Assembly: GCA_013216135.1 (NCBI GenBank)
Contig: JABSOS010000026.1
Coordinates: forward strand, 1 to 39,682
DNA length: 39,682 nt
DNA from: Candidatus Caenarcanales bacterium
GTDB lineage: Bacteria; Cyanobacteriota; Vampirovibrionia; LMEP-6097
Direction: 5' to 3'
Part shown: positions 15,983 to 26,500 of the stretch, piece after piece
How positions within the stretch are numbered: the stretch's first letter is position 1
How the letters are laid out: each line of letters begins with the position of its first letter
The notes under the pieces: generated by a model
Seen by the model: the letters and a program-made list of their open reading frames with translations, nothing else
What the model was told of the DNA's origin: nothing
The model's database searches: none
Translations under genes and position numbers: made by a program

Positions 15983-16786
15983 TTAAACCACACCTTGAAG
16001 CAATTCAAAAGTAGCCTGCTTAAGATTTTCTTGTCTCATTAAAGACTCACCTACTAGAAAGCCTTTGGCTCCAGCATCATAGAGCATTTTCACATCATCA
16101 CTAGTATAAATTCCAGACTCAGAAACTACATACTTGGATTTAAGTAATGGAGAGTATTTCTCTAAAAGATCTAAGGATACTTTAAGATCAACTTCAAAGT
16201 TATTTAAATTGCGGTTATTAATCCCAATAACTGAAATATCTGTATTTAAAGCTCTTTTAAGTTCAGTTTCATCATGAACCTCAAGTAAAACATTAAGCCC
16301 AAGTGACATCGCATAAGAAAAGAGAATATTAATTTCTTTATCCGATAAAACAGAGGCTATTAGTAAAATAGCTGAAGCACCAGCAATTTTAGCTTGTAAA
16401 ATTTGTCTACGGTCAATTATAAAATCCTTTCTAAGAGTAGGTAACTGCGAGCTTTTAGAAACTATAGATAAATATTTTAGTGAACCTTGAAAATACTGTT
16501 CGTCTGTTAAAACCGAGAGTATGTGAGCGCCACCTGATTTATAATCTTCAGCAAGTTGAATTGGTTCAAAATCTTCACGAATCAAACCTTTGCTAGGACT
16601 AGCTTTTTTAAGCTCAGCTATTAAAACGGGACCATAGGTCTTTTTAAAAACTTCAACAAATCTAGACTTGAAACTCTCCTCACTCATTTCCTGGTTTTTA
16701 AGGACTAGTTCAAGCGCAGCTAGACTTGGAGAATCAGCAAGTTCTTTTCTTTTGGTGTCAATAATATCTTCTAGGATTTTAGTCAT
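15983..16786 (-). CDS. trpC: Indole-3-glycerol phosphate synthase
   Basis: A TIM-barrel enzyme of tryptophan synthesis that converts CdRP to indole-3-glycerol phosphate. All the usual motifs are present: IAELKKASPSKG, LTDEQYFQGS, LRKDFIID, LLEVHDE, GINNRNL, VSESGI, and the phosphate loop AGAKGFLVGESLM. Length (267) is normal and it is not fused to TrpF. No other trp gene is nearby, so the pathway is scattered. A TATAAT lies 16 nt before the ATG on the minus strand, predicting a leader of about 10 nt. Confidence 0.97.
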   Translation of the reverse strand: MTKILEDIIDTKRKELADSPSLAALELVLKNQEMSEESFKSRFVEVFKKTYGPVLIAELKKASPSKGLIREDFEPIQLAEDYKSGGAHILSVLTDEQYFQGSLKYLSIVSKSSQLPTLRKDFIIDRRQILQAKIAGASAILLIASVLSDKEINILFSYAMSLGLNVLLEVHDETELKRALNTDISVIGINNRNLNNFEVDLKVSLDLLEKYSPLLKSKYVVSESGIYTSDDVKMLYDAGAKGFLVGESLMRQENLKQATFELLQGVV

Positions 16787-16875
16787 ATAATTGTTTAGTT
16801 ATATTATAGGTGATTTGTCAGTATATTTAATTAGTACTCTTATAGAATCACACCAAGCATGATATTATCTTAAAT

Positions 16876-18501
16876 ATGAGGGCTAATAATATAAACTTGT
16901 CATTACCCACCTTGGGAAGTAAATTCTTAAAGAAAGCTGAGCAAAGATTATCTTCAGGGCAGCGAGAAAATAATCGACGTACTTTGGATGACACTGAATC
17001 TTTCGTAGAGCAACAAATCACTCTTCCAAATATACAAGGAGGAATAAAAGCTCCAAGAAGCATTGATGATTATTTTTCAAAGTTTGAGAAAGGAGATGTA
17101 ATTAGAGGAACTTTTGTTCCCTATCAGTATTATGATGAGGATAATAATTTAGATCAATCAAAAGTCATACTATATCCAGCAGCAAATGATTTAGATAATT
17201 TCAATACTTATCGTATAAAGTCAGAAATCAATGATGGATTTATAGTGAATGTAACTCAAGAAGAATATGAAAAGATGAAGGATCTACAGGGTTTACCTTT
17301 TCAAGGCTTAGTTGAAGTTACAGAGATCCAAGAAAGAAACCTTTACTCAGCTAAAGCTTATCAATTAAATTGCAATGCATTGAAGAACCCAACTGATATT
17401 AATAATTTAGATTTCGGAACGAGAGTAGTCATTGAAGGTGAATACCTTGGACTTGATAAAGATAATGATTCTTATGATAGGCGAAGACAAATCCAAGCAG
17501 ATAATGGTAATAACTATAATATTAATGTCAGATTAAGCAATGGCTTATTCCCAGCAGATGCTTCTACCGTTAATGATCAATCACCTCCAGCTTTCGAGAA
17601 AGGCTATTCAGTTAGAGTGATTGCTAATGTTCAACCAGACAAATATTCTCTATCTGGTAAAAAATTAACAGAAGAATCTTTTACCGTAACTTCACTTAGG
17701 GATAATCAATTAGATAGTAATGATAATTTCAAGGAAGTCTTAGCAAAGCTTGAAAAACAAATTCATAACAAACAGTATAGTGATATTAGAAAAATACTTG
17801 GAAGTCTAATCAAGAAAAAAATAAATACTGATGAACTTAATCAAATCAAACAACTGTTTTACCTGACAAATTATCCATCAGAGGAGTATCCATTTTCAAT
17901 TGATGATACTTACTTCAAAAAAAGAGATATTAGAACACTTGAAAATTTAACTAGAAATTATAAGTTTGACTTTGCAATTAAAAGTAAGAGTGAGATAAGA
18001 GAATTTATTAAAGAAGTCTTGCCACATAGTTTTAATTCAACTAGTCAAGAACCTCAAACTCAACTTCGAAGTGAAACTCCAGGAACTATTTTTGAAATTA
18101 TTGATTTACTAGACTTTGAACCCAATACTTTAAGTGACTTAGTATACAATGCATTGAATCTAATAATAGATCAGCAAAGGAATATGGATACTAACACTAA
18201 AGATCAGGGTATTATTCTAAGAAATTACCATGACACCAAAAAAAATTCACACTTTCTAGAAGCTGGACTTAAACATCTATCCGAATCAAATAAAATTGAA
18301 GATATCGAAAATTTGATAAAATTATCAGAAAAAATAACTTTATCAAAAAGTAAAATCACAGGATCTGTTACATACGAGACAAAAAAAGGACTTAATAGTA
18401 TATTAGAAACTAAAGTAAAAGATTACCCTAACTTCTTCACCAAGAACAATAAAGAAAGTTTAAATAAAATACATACTCTGATATCAATTCTTGATGACTA
18501 A
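16876..18501 (+). CDS. Unknown soluble multidomain protein
   Basis: 541 residues with no signal peptide or membrane segment. Residues 60-165 and 170-275 look like two small beta-barrel domains: each has a run such as GDVIRGTFVPYQYY or GTRVVIEGEYLGLD, then Asp/Asn-rich loops, resembling OB-fold barrels, though this is inference. From about 285 to the end it is helical and Lys/Asn-rich with several hydrophobic helices (DIRKILGSLIKKK, LSDLVYNALNLIID). A single cysteine is seen. TATTAT (16863-16868) ends 7 nt before the ATG, suggesting a leaderless mRNA. The stop overlaps the convergent PH-domain gene by 4 nt. I recognise no family. Confidence 0.75.
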   Translation: MRANNINLSLPTLGSKFLKKAEQRLSSGQRENNRRTLDDTESFVEQQITLPNIQGGIKAPRSIDDYFSKFEKGDVIRGTFVPYQYYDEDNNLDQSKVILYPAANDLDNFNTYRIKSEINDGFIVNVTQEEYEKMKDLQGLPFQGLVEVTEIQERNLYSAKAYQLNCNALKNPTDINNLDFGTRVVIEGEYLGLDKDNDSYDRRRQIQADNGNNYNINVRLSNGLFPADASTVNDQSPPAFEKGYSVRVIANVQPDKYSLSGKKLTEESFTVTSLRDNQLDSNDNFKEVLAKLEKQIHNKQYSDIRKILGSLIKKKINTDELNQIKQLFYLTNYPSEEYPFSIDDTYFKKRDIRTLENLTRNYKFDFAIKSKSEIREFIKEVLPHSFNSTSQEPQTQLRSETPGTIFEIIDLLDFEPNTLSDLVYNALNLIIDQQRNMDTNTKDQGIILRNYHDTKKNSHFLEAGLKHLSESNKIEDIENLIKLSEKITLSKSKITGSVTYETKKGLNSILETKVKDYPNFFTKNNKESLNKIHTLISILDD

Positions 18502-18878
18502 GCAAAAATCCGACACTTCAAATCCTCAGCAAAAGCCACTAACTCTCTTTTCTTCACAAAATCTATAGTAGCTTTCTCATTCTCAGAGGTTATATACAAT
18601 GAACCAGTAAGCAAATTAGTTTCATAAACTACAGCACTTACTTTTTTATTATAGAAGTCGACAACTTTTAGTCCCCAAAAAGGTTTCTTATCGATAAAAA
18701 TCAATCTTTGATTGGTAGAAACTAAAAGCCCTATGCTCTTGTTAAAACGCCCTTTTATAAAACTAAAAACAGTTTCATTTTCCTGAAGGATTTTAGGAAT
18801 CACAGATTTCTCTCTAGAGAAAAGTGACCTAAAAGGACGGAAAAATATAAAAAGAATTTCAGATAAAGGGCTTACCAT
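18498..18878 (-). CDS. Bacterial PH-domain (YokE-like) protein
   Basis: 126 residues. The core pattern, an N-terminal helix then ILQENETVFSFIKGRF, LLVSTNQRLIFIDKK, VVDFYNKKVSAVVYE, a second sheet ending ATIDFV and a closing helix, matches the bacterial PH domains of the YokE/bPH type. The N-terminus (LFIFFRPFRSLF) is hydrophobic-aromatic and may associate with membrane. Its start abuts the debranching enzyme stop (one base shared), so the two form an operon on the minus strand. What it binds is unknown; a regulatory or scaffolding part in glycogen metabolism is possible from context only. Confidence 0.75.
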   Translation of the reverse strand: MVSPLSEILFIFFRPFRSLFSREKSVIPKILQENETVFSFIKGRFNKSIGLLVSTNQRLIFIDKKPFWGLKVVDFYNKKVSAVVYETNLLTGSLYITSENEKATIDFVKKRELVAFAEDLKCRIFA

Positions 18879-20878
18879 TAAGAGTTAATCTCTAAATATA
18901 TTCTTCTTAATTCAGCTACACTCCAAGCTTGAGCTATACAACCTCTAGCATCGTGTGGGCTATCACCATCAAAGATCTCTGCTATAGAATACATTCCATC
19001 AATTTCTAAAACTATTTCAAAATACTCTATCAAAGTTTTAACTCTTTTCATAGTAACTTCCTTATTATCAGAAGCTTTAATTAATGCTTCATAAAAAGGT
19101 CCTAATAACCAAGTCCAAACTGTACCATTATGGTAAGCAAGATCTCTTTGAGTAACATCACCATCATAAGTACCACGATAGTTAGCATCATCTCTAGCTA
19201 AGGTTCTCATCCCAAATGGAGTTAACAATTCTTCTTCACACTTATCTACGATAAGTTTTTGAGTGTCTTTATCTAAAGGACTGTAAGGTAATGAAATAGC
19301 AAGCAATTGGTTTGGTCTAAGCTGTTTATTCTTCACACCTTCAAAAATATAATCAGCCAAATACTTTTCATCATCTAAAAAGAATTGAGCTTTATAATTA
19401 GCTTCAATCTTTTCTTTAGCTAAAGTCGCTTTCTCTAAAATTTCCTTATCTTTGAACTTTGCAGCAAGCTCCTCTACAAAAGAAACGGTATTAAACCAAA
19501 GTGCATTAATCTCAACAACCATTCCTTTTCTAGGAATTACTGAACTACCAAATAAACAAGCATCCATCCAGGTATAAGACTCTGCATCAGTTCCAGACTC
19601 AAGTAATCCAAGTTCATTACAAGTCAAATTCTCTGGCTTAGATTCAAGGTAAGAAATGAAAATATCTTTCAAATCTTCCCAAAACTCTTTTTTGATAATC
19701 GCGTGAGAACATTTTTTCTTGTATAAGAACTGCTGAAGCGCCCAGAATAACCATAATGAAGCATCAACACTATTATAAGAAGAAGCTTCAACAGTGCTTG
19801 CAATGATATTTGGGATTAAACCATCCTTTTTAAAATCTAAAAATCTTCTAAGAACTTTTTTGAAATTTTTCTCATTTTTTGTTCCTAAGATAGTTCCAGG
19901 CAATGAAATCATAGTATCTCTTCCCCACGAACCAAACCAATGATAACCAGCAATTATCGTATATGAATCATCTAATGATTTGATAAAAAATTGATCAGCA
20001 GCGTATTCTAATTTATCTGAAAAGTTTGCGTCTTTAAGATCAGCTTTATTAGTTATCTTTTCTCTTCTAGAAATCTCTGATTTCCAATAACTAGGAACCG
20101 TTTTTTGAAGATCTTCAGTAGAAACAGCAACAAATACAGGTTTTTTAGTAGTTAGTTCCAATGAAATTACACCAGGACAAGCTAAATCTTCTTTATAGTC
20201 ATAGCCTCTATTAACTTCTTCACTATAATGAAAGTTTTTATACCAACAAGGAAAATGCTCAAAATTAATATATACATTAGAATTAATAAACAAATCACTT
20301 AACTCATTACTAGGTTTAAATGAAATAGTCTTCTTCGTCATAGAGTAAACAGACGGATCTATTTCATCTCTTTCACGACCATTGTGGTGGAAAATCCTAT
20401 AAGCTAACATTGGCTTGAGTTTTAAATAAATTTTATTTAATTTTTTATCATCACTAAGATTCTCTAAACTATAAGAAATCATCGTAATATCTTGACCATG
20501 AACCATTGCCACTTCACGTTTAATTCTTATTTGATCATTTTCTAAAATATTTGTAGGAACAGAAGAATGTTGAAAACTTGAATTTAGGGTTTTGTCATCT
20601 CCAGGTACGTAGATACCCGGTTCATAATAACTTTGATTTAAGAAAAACTCATTATCACCTGCATAGACTGACTCTTCAAATTTAGATAAGAGAACAAATT
20701 TATCTTCAAATGATTTTTGTGAGCAAACTAAGAGTCCGTGATACTTTCTTCGATTACAATTATCTACGGAGCTAGATGCGTATGAACCTAATCCGTTTGT
20801 ATCCAGCCATTCAGGACCAATTGCTATCTTCTTATCTTTACCAACTTCTACCATGCTTGCCATTACTTTACTATACAT
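18878..20878 (-). CDS. Glycogen debranching enzyme (amylo-alpha-1,6-glucosidase, GH133)
   Basis: Removes alpha-1,6 branch stubs from glycogen. The N-terminal domain begins EWLDTNGLGSYASSSV and RRKYHGLLV, typical of GDE_N. The (alpha/alpha)6 catalytic domain carries HWFGSWGRDTMISLPG (about 313-328), SGTDAESYTWMDA, RPNQLLAISLPYSPLD, and YRGTYDGDVTQRDLAYH with NGTVWTWLLG near the end. I start at the ATG at 20878 instead of the TTG one codon earlier (666 residues, normal length). The divergent GT4 gene starts 75 bp away, so the two halves of the glycogen cluster share one promoter region. The PH-domain gene follows directly. Confidence 0.95.
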   Translation of the reverse strand: MYSKVMASMVEVGKDKKIAIGPEWLDTNGLGSYASSSVDNCNRRKYHGLLVCSQKSFEDKFVLLSKFEESVYAGDNEFFLNQSYYEPGIYVPGDDKTLNSSFQHSSVPTNILENDQIRIKREVAMVHGQDITMISYSLENLSDDKKLNKIYLKLKPMLAYRIFHHNGRERDEIDPSVYSMTKKTISFKPSNELSDLFINSNVYINFEHFPCWYKNFHYSEEVNRGYDYKEDLACPGVISLELTTKKPVFVAVSTEDLQKTVPSYWKSEISRREKITNKADLKDANFSDKLEYAADQFFIKSLDDSYTIIAGYHWFGSWGRDTMISLPGTILGTKNEKNFKKVLRRFLDFKKDGLIPNIIASTVEASSYNSVDASLWLFWALQQFLYKKKCSHAIIKKEFWEDLKDIFISYLESKPENLTCNELGLLESGTDAESYTWMDACLFGSSVIPRKGMVVEINALWFNTVSFVEELAAKFKDKEILEKATLAKEKIEANYKAQFFLDDEKYLADYIFEGVKNKQLRPNQLLAISLPYSPLDKDTQKLIVDKCEEELLTPFGMRTLARDDANYRGTYDGDVTQRDLAYHNGTVWTWLLGPFYEALIKASDNKEVTMKRVKTLIEYFEIVLEIDGMYSIAEIFDGDSPHDARGCIAQAWSVAELRRIYLEINS

Positions 20879-20935
20879 CAATATTTCAGAAAATAAAAAA
20901 CAAAAGTTTTCAAACTAAAAGCATAGGGTTTACTC

Positions 20936-20941
20936 TATAAT
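20936..20941 (+). promoter_or_regulatory. -10 hexamer upstream of GT4 gene
   Basis: A perfect TATAAT ends 11 nt before the ATG at 20953 in the 74-bp divergent glycogen promoter region. A transcription start about 7 nt downstream would leave a leader of roughly 5 nt with no Shine-Dalgarno. No convincing -35 is seen. Confidence 0.4.
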
Positions 20942-20952
20942 TATTTAAGAAT

Positions 20953-22314
20953 ATGTCAAAGGTGTTAATGTACGGCTGGGAATTCCCGCCCTTCATCAGT
21001 GGGGGTTTAGGAGTAGCTTGTTATGACTTAACCAAGGCCTTATCAGCTTATGGTGAAGAGATAACATTTGTTTTACCTACTATGAAGGGGAAAGATGTAG
21101 ATATTTCACACTTGAATTTACTTGACTCTAATGAGATAAGAGTTCCAGAGATTATCAATAAATCTAAATCAAAAGATATTAGTTATGAAGATTTCATAGA
21201 AAAGATTAATCTTATCGGCATTGAAAGTGCTTTAAAACCATACATCACAGAAAAGTCTTACCAAGAATTCCTCGAAAGATTAAATGAGTCTAAGACTATT
21301 ACAGACACTATAGATATTGACGAAGCTACAGAGACAAATTTTTATAACTTCTCTATAAGTGGTGACTACGGTCCTAACCTTATCTCTGAAGTATTTAGGT
21401 ATGCTTTTGTAGCTGGAAGTGTAGCTGCTGAAGTAGAACATGAGGTTATACATGCTCATGATTGGTTAACTTTCCTCGCTGGTGTAGAAGCTAAAAGAAT
21501 AAGTGGTAAGCCACTTATCTGTCACGTACATGCTTTAGAGACTGATAGAAGCGGAGTTAGCGTTAATCAACAGATCTATGAAATTGAGAAAAGAGGACTT
21601 GAAGCAGCAGATCAAATTATTGCGGTGAGTTACTTAACTAAAAACTCTATCGTTAATTACTACGGTATTAACCCAGATAAAATCTCTGTTGTCCACAATG
21701 CCGTATCTAAAAAGAAATCTACACAGCGTAATGATTCAGTTAGAAAGGACCCGGATGAAAAAATCATTTTATTTTTAGGAAGAATCACATTCCAAAAAGG
21801 ACCAGACTATTTCCTAGAAGCAGCAGCTAAAGTTCTTAAGAAATACCCTAAAGCTAGATTTGTTTTAGCTGGTAGTGGAGACATGGTAAACCGTTTAATA
21901 GAAAGAACCGCTGAACTTAAGATAGGAAGAAATGTTCACTTCACAGGTTTCCTTAAGCGCCCTGAAGTAGAAGAAATCTTTGCATCTAGCGATGTTTACG
22001 TAATGCCTAGCGTCTCTGAACCATTTGGAATTTCTTGTTTAGAAGCGATTCTTTACGATGTTCCAGTAGTAATCTCAAAACAGTCAGGTGCAGCTGAAGT
22101 ACTTCAAAGCGCACTTAAAGTAGACTTCTGGGATACAGATGAACTCGCTAACAAAATTTTAAATATCTTAAATCACGAAGCACTTAGAAAAGAACTTCAA
22201 AGTCAAGCTGCAGAAGAGCTCAAACACATTCAGTGGGAAAAATCAGCGAAGCACGTAATTGAAGTTTATGACGCAGTCAAAAATGCTTCAGATAATAAAG
22301 CTTTATGTGCTTAA
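20953..22314 (+). CDS. GT4-family glucan synthase-like glycosyltransferase
   Basis: 453 residues with two Rossmann-like halves (GT-B). The N-terminus reads MYGWEFPPFISGGLG, the glycine-rich acceptor/donor loop of starch/glycogen synthase-like enzymes, followed by HAHDWLTFLAG. The C-terminal half has LGRITFQKGPDYFLEA (donor binding), AGSGDM and the retaining E-x7-E pair in SEPFGISCLEA. The family includes enzymes that extend or build alpha-1,4-glucans from nucleotide or phosphate sugars. Here it heads a run with GH57 and the synthase-phosphorylase fusion, so a role in glycogen or maltodextrin synthesis is likely. Trehalose or other alpha-glucoside synthesis is the alternative. Confidence 0.88.
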   Translation: MSKVLMYGWEFPPFISGGLGVACYDLTKALSAYGEEITFVLPTMKGKDVDISHLNLLDSNEIRVPEIINKSKSKDISYEDFIEKINLIGIESALKPYITEKSYQEFLERLNESKTITDTIDIDEATETNFYNFSISGDYGPNLISEVFRYAFVAGSVAAEVEHEVIHAHDWLTFLAGVEAKRISGKPLICHVHALETDRSGVSVNQQIYEIEKRGLEAADQIIAVSYLTKNSIVNYYGINPDKISVVHNAVSKKKSTQRNDSVRKDPDEKIILFLGRITFQKGPDYFLEAAAKVLKKYPKARFVLAGSGDMVNRLIERTAELKIGRNVHFTGFLKRPEVEEIFASSDVYVMPSVSEPFGISCLEAILYDVPVVISKQSGAAEVLQSALKVDFWDTDELANKILNILNHEALRKELQSQAAEELKHIQWEKSAKHVIEVYDAVKNASDNKALCA

Positions 22315-22340
22315 TCTAAGCTCATATATCAAGGTGGGGA

Positions 22341-22368
22341 TTGAAAATAATAAAAAATAGGATAATAT
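22341..22368 (+). promoter_or_regulatory. Promoter for the GH57 gene, leaderless
   Basis: TTGAAA (22341-22346), 16 nt, then TAATAT (22363-22368). The ATG at 22375 is 6 nt beyond the -10, so transcription would start at the start codon. AAGGTGGGG at 22331-22339 lies upstream of the -35 and is too far away to act as a ribosome binding site. Confidence 0.5.
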
Positions 22369-22374
22369 AAAAAT

Positions 22375-23577
22375 ATGCCAAGCATCTGTTTCTACTTCCA
22401 GGTACACCAACCGAAAAGACTAAGAAGATACACTATCTTCGACATTAACCAATCACACTTCTATGAAAGTGATGAAGCTAATAGTTCAATTATGCGTAAA
22501 GTAGCTTATAAATGTTACTTACCTACTAATGAATTAATGCTTGAGCTTATTAAAAAGTATAACGGCGCTTTTAGAATTTCATATGCTGTTTCAGGTGTGG
22601 CTATCGAGCAGATGAAAAGATTTAGCCCTGAAACATTAGATTCATTTAAAAGGTTAGCCGATACAGGATGTGTTGAATTTATAAATGAAACTTACTACCA
22701 TAGTTTAGCTTTCTTATATTCTAAAGAGGAATGGAAAAGACAGGTCCAGCAGCATAATGAACTGATGAGACAAGAATTCGGTCAAGCTCCTACTACATTT
22801 AGAAACACTGAGCTTATCTATCATAATGAAGTTGCTAAAGCAGCTGAAGAGCTAGGCTTTAAGACTATACTTGCAGAAGGTGCAGATAAGATTTTAGGTT
22901 GGAGAAGTTCAAACTTCGTATATGAGCCAGTTAACTGTAATAACATAAAGCTTCTTCTTAAAAACTATCAATTATCTGATGATATCGCTTTTAGATTTTC
23001 GAATAGAGGCTGGGCTTCATATCCACTTACGGCTGAGAAATTCTCGAACTGGGTTCATGAAGTAGATGGTAACGGTGAAACTATTAACTTATTCATGGAC
23101 TACGAGACTTTTGGTGAACACCAGTGGGAAGATACAGGAATATTTAAGTTCCTATACGCTCTTCCAGAGCACATCTTAAGAAATCCTAGCTTTAACTTTA
23201 AGACTCCATCTGAAGTAGCTGACTCTTACCCTGTAAGAGATAAAGTAGATGTTCCATATTATGTTTCATGGGCAGACACTGAAAGAGACTTAACCGCTTG
23301 GAAAGGAAATTATCTTCAAGATGACGCTTTAGAAGCGATTTTTTCTTTAGAAGAAAAAGTTTACAGAACAGGTAACGATGAATTAATCCAAACCTATAGA
23401 GCCCTTACTACATCAGATCATTTTTACTACATGTGTACTAAGTGGTTTGCTGATGGTGATGTTCATAAGTACTTCAACCCATACGAAAGTCCTTATGAAG
23501 CATATATCAATTATCAGAATGTGTTAAAGGATTTCACTCAAACTGTCGAGAAGGAGTTAATGGTACAGGTAGCATGA
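22375..23577 (+). CDS. GH57 alpha-amylase/4-alpha-glucanotransferase-type enzyme
   Basis: 400 residues forming the (beta/alpha)7 barrel of family GH57. Motif I is YFQVHQPKRLRRY, the nucleophile Glu lies in FRNTELIYHN (about 145), and the acid/base Asp in LFMDYETFGEHQW (about 245). WADTERDLTAWKGN near 305-318 is typical of the subgroup found beside glycogen genes in Bacteroidetes and related bacteria, where it is annotated as alpha-amylase. It may cut or transfer alpha-1,4-glucan chains. Without the branching-enzyme C-terminal domain, branching activity is less likely. The stop overlaps the next ATG by 4 nt (ATGA), coupling the two. Confidence 0.93.
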   Translation: MPSICFYFQVHQPKRLRRYTIFDINQSHFYESDEANSSIMRKVAYKCYLPTNELMLELIKKYNGAFRISYAVSGVAIEQMKRFSPETLDSFKRLADTGCVEFINETYYHSLAFLYSKEEWKRQVQQHNELMRQEFGQAPTTFRNTELIYHNEVAKAAEELGFKTILAEGADKILGWRSSNFVYEPVNCNNIKLLLKNYQLSDDIAFRFSNRGWASYPLTAEKFSNWVHEVDGNGETINLFMDYETFGEHQWEDTGIFKFLYALPEHILRNPSFNFKTPSEVADSYPVRDKVDVPYYVSWADTERDLTAWKGNYLQDDALEAIFSLEEKVYRTGNDELIQTYRALTTSDHFYYMCTKWFADGDVHKYFNPYESPYEAYINYQNVLKDFTQTVEKELMVQVA

Positions 23578-26500
23578 AATACGTTTTTGAAATAAGTTGG
23601 GAAGTCTGCAATAAAGTTGGCGGAATTCATACAGTTATAGCTTCTAAAGCTCAAGAAGCCCTCAAGGTTTATCAAGATAACTATATAGTTATTGGACCTG
23701 ATGTTGGTGACGATAGTGAATTTGAGGAAATCAAAGATGACCCATTTTTCAATAACTTAAAATCTGCACTTGAAGAAGCACAGCTGAAATGTAGATTCGG
23801 TAAGTGGAAAATCCCTGGAGCACCGAGAACATTTTTAGTAGGTGGCTTTAAAGAAAGGTTTAATGTAGAAAGATTACTTCATACTTTCTGGCATGAATTT
23901 GGTTTAGATTCTTATGAAGGATCATGGGACTATGTAGAACCCACATTATTTTCAACTACAGCAGCTGAATTAATCGAGATTATTTGTAAAACTAACCTTG
24001 AAGCACAAGACACAGCTGTAGCTCACTTCCACGAATGGATTTGTGGTGGTGGAGTACTTTACCTTAAGAAGAACATGCCTAAAGTAGGTACTGTATTCTC
24101 TACTCACGCTACTGTTTTAGGTAGATCAATGGCTCAGAATAACTCTATGTACTACCATGAGCTTGAGTTAAGTACTAACATCGATCATAAAGCTTATGTA
24201 AATGGAGTTAAGAGTAAACACTCACTAGAGGCTATAGCAGCTAGAAACGCTGATTGTTTCACGACAGTAAGTGAATTTACTGGTAGAGAAGCTTTCCATG
24301 TCTTAAATGCTAAACCAGATTTAATCGTATATAACGGTTTAAATAAAGAAGATGTCGACACAAATAATAAAGGCATTCATAAAAAACAATTACTTGAAAA
24401 ATGCTCTGAATTTTTAGGTGAAACATTCCCAGAAAACACTCAGATCTGGTTAAGTTCGGGAAGATATGAATTTAAAAATAAGGGCTATGACTTATGTTTA
24501 GATTCACTCGCTAAATTAAACTCTAAGTTACCTGAAAATCACCCACCAGTAATAATGCTATTTTTAGTAGCTGCTGATCACACTAAACTTGATTCTAACT
24601 ATGAATTACCTAAGTCTGATCACCCAGACTACAGACCAGTAGCGATTTCACCTATCCATAATGCTGACCACGATCAAATTCTTAATGCTGTTAAGTATCA
24701 TGGCTTAGATAAAAAATCATCTAAAGTTAGAACTATATTCTCAACTCAATACTTAGATGGCGCTGATGGAGTATTTAATTTAACCTACGATCAAATTCTT
24801 GATTGTACTGATTTAACCTTATTCCCTTCTTTCTATGAGCCGTGGGGCTATACACCACTTGAAAGTGCAATTAAAGGAATTCCTACAGTTACTTCTGACT
24901 TAGCTGGCTTTGGTCACTGGATTCATACACTAGAAGGTAACTGGTCAAAACTAGTTAAAGTACTTTCAAGAAAGAATAGAACTTTTGATGATACTAGCAA
25001 TACGCTTACTAACCTTCTTCTAGACTTTGCTTTAGATGGTTATAAGAATAAAGAAGAAGCAACTAAGCTTTCTGATGAACTAGCTAAATTAATTCATTGG
25101 TCTGAAATATTCCCAGGCTATAGAAAAGCATATGAAATCGCTAGAGCAAAAGGTTACGCTAGATTCGTTTCTAGTCACAATGAATTTATCCAAAACCCAT
25201 TCAAGCAAGCTGAATTCTGCACAGTAAACGAAGGTAAAAAAATGTGTTTTAACTTACTTTCTGTGGATGTGCCGTTACCATCTAAGTTAGAAAAGTTAAA
25301 TGAGCTTGCATACAATGTATGGTCTAGCTGGGATAAAGAAGCAAGAATGCTCTTCAAGTCTATGAATCCTACTCTATGGGAGTATTTCGATCATAGTCCG
25401 ATGAAGGTTCTTAAGAGTATTCCATATAATGAATTAAACGCTCTAGCTGAAAATGAAGACTTTATTCAACGCTACGAGAAAGTTTACTCTAACTTTAAAA
25501 AGTACATGGGTAAGATTAACGATAAAGAACTTATCGATTTCGATAGACCTATAATTTCTTACTTCTCCATGGAGTATGGTTTACACGAAAGCATTCCTAT
25601 CTACGCTGGTGGTTTAGGAATTCTATCTGGGGATCACATGAAAGGTGCTTCAGATATGGATATGAACTTAGTAGGTGTAGGTTTATTCTATAATGAAGGC
25701 TACTTCACGCAAGAAATTAATTCTGATGGCTACCAAGTAGAGCACTATCCACAGCAGGATTGGAAAAATTTACCAGTTAAGATTTTACTTAATGAACATG
25801 GTAATCAAGTAAAAATTCCTGTTGAGTATCCTAATAATATTGTTTGGACTAGAGTTTTAGTTCTTCAAGTAGGTAAAGCTCCTGTATTCTTATTCGATAC
25901 GAATATCGAAGAGAACTCATGGGAAGATAGAGCTATCACAGCTAAGTTATACGCTGGTGATAAGCATATGAGAATTAGACAAGAGATTCTTGTAGCGACA
26001 GCAGGTGTAAGGTTACTTAGAGATATCTTAAATATTAACCCAGCGGTTTATCACTTAAATGAAGGTCACTGTGCCTTTATCGCAGTAGAGAGATTTAGAA
26101 GAATGGCTCAACAAGGTCAAGATCTTCAAGCATCTTTTGAAGCGATGAGAGATACCACGATATTCACAACTCATACACCAGTTCCAGCTGGAAATGAGAC
26201 TTTTGATTTGAGTTTAATTCATGAAATGTTTGGGCATACCTTCCATTCTATGAATGTTCCTATCGAAAGGTTCTTAGAGTTAGGTAGAGATGAACAGAAC
26301 CCAAATGTCTTTTCTATGACAGTACTTGCTATTAATATCTCTTGTAAGAGTAATGCTGTTGCTCAGTTACACGGTGATGTGGCTTATGACATGTGGAAAC
26401 ATGTTCTTCCTAAAGATCAGCCTGATCACTTAGGTTATGTAACGAATGGTGTTCACATGGGCAGCTGGCTTGGTAATTCTATGAAAGAGATTTACTCTCA

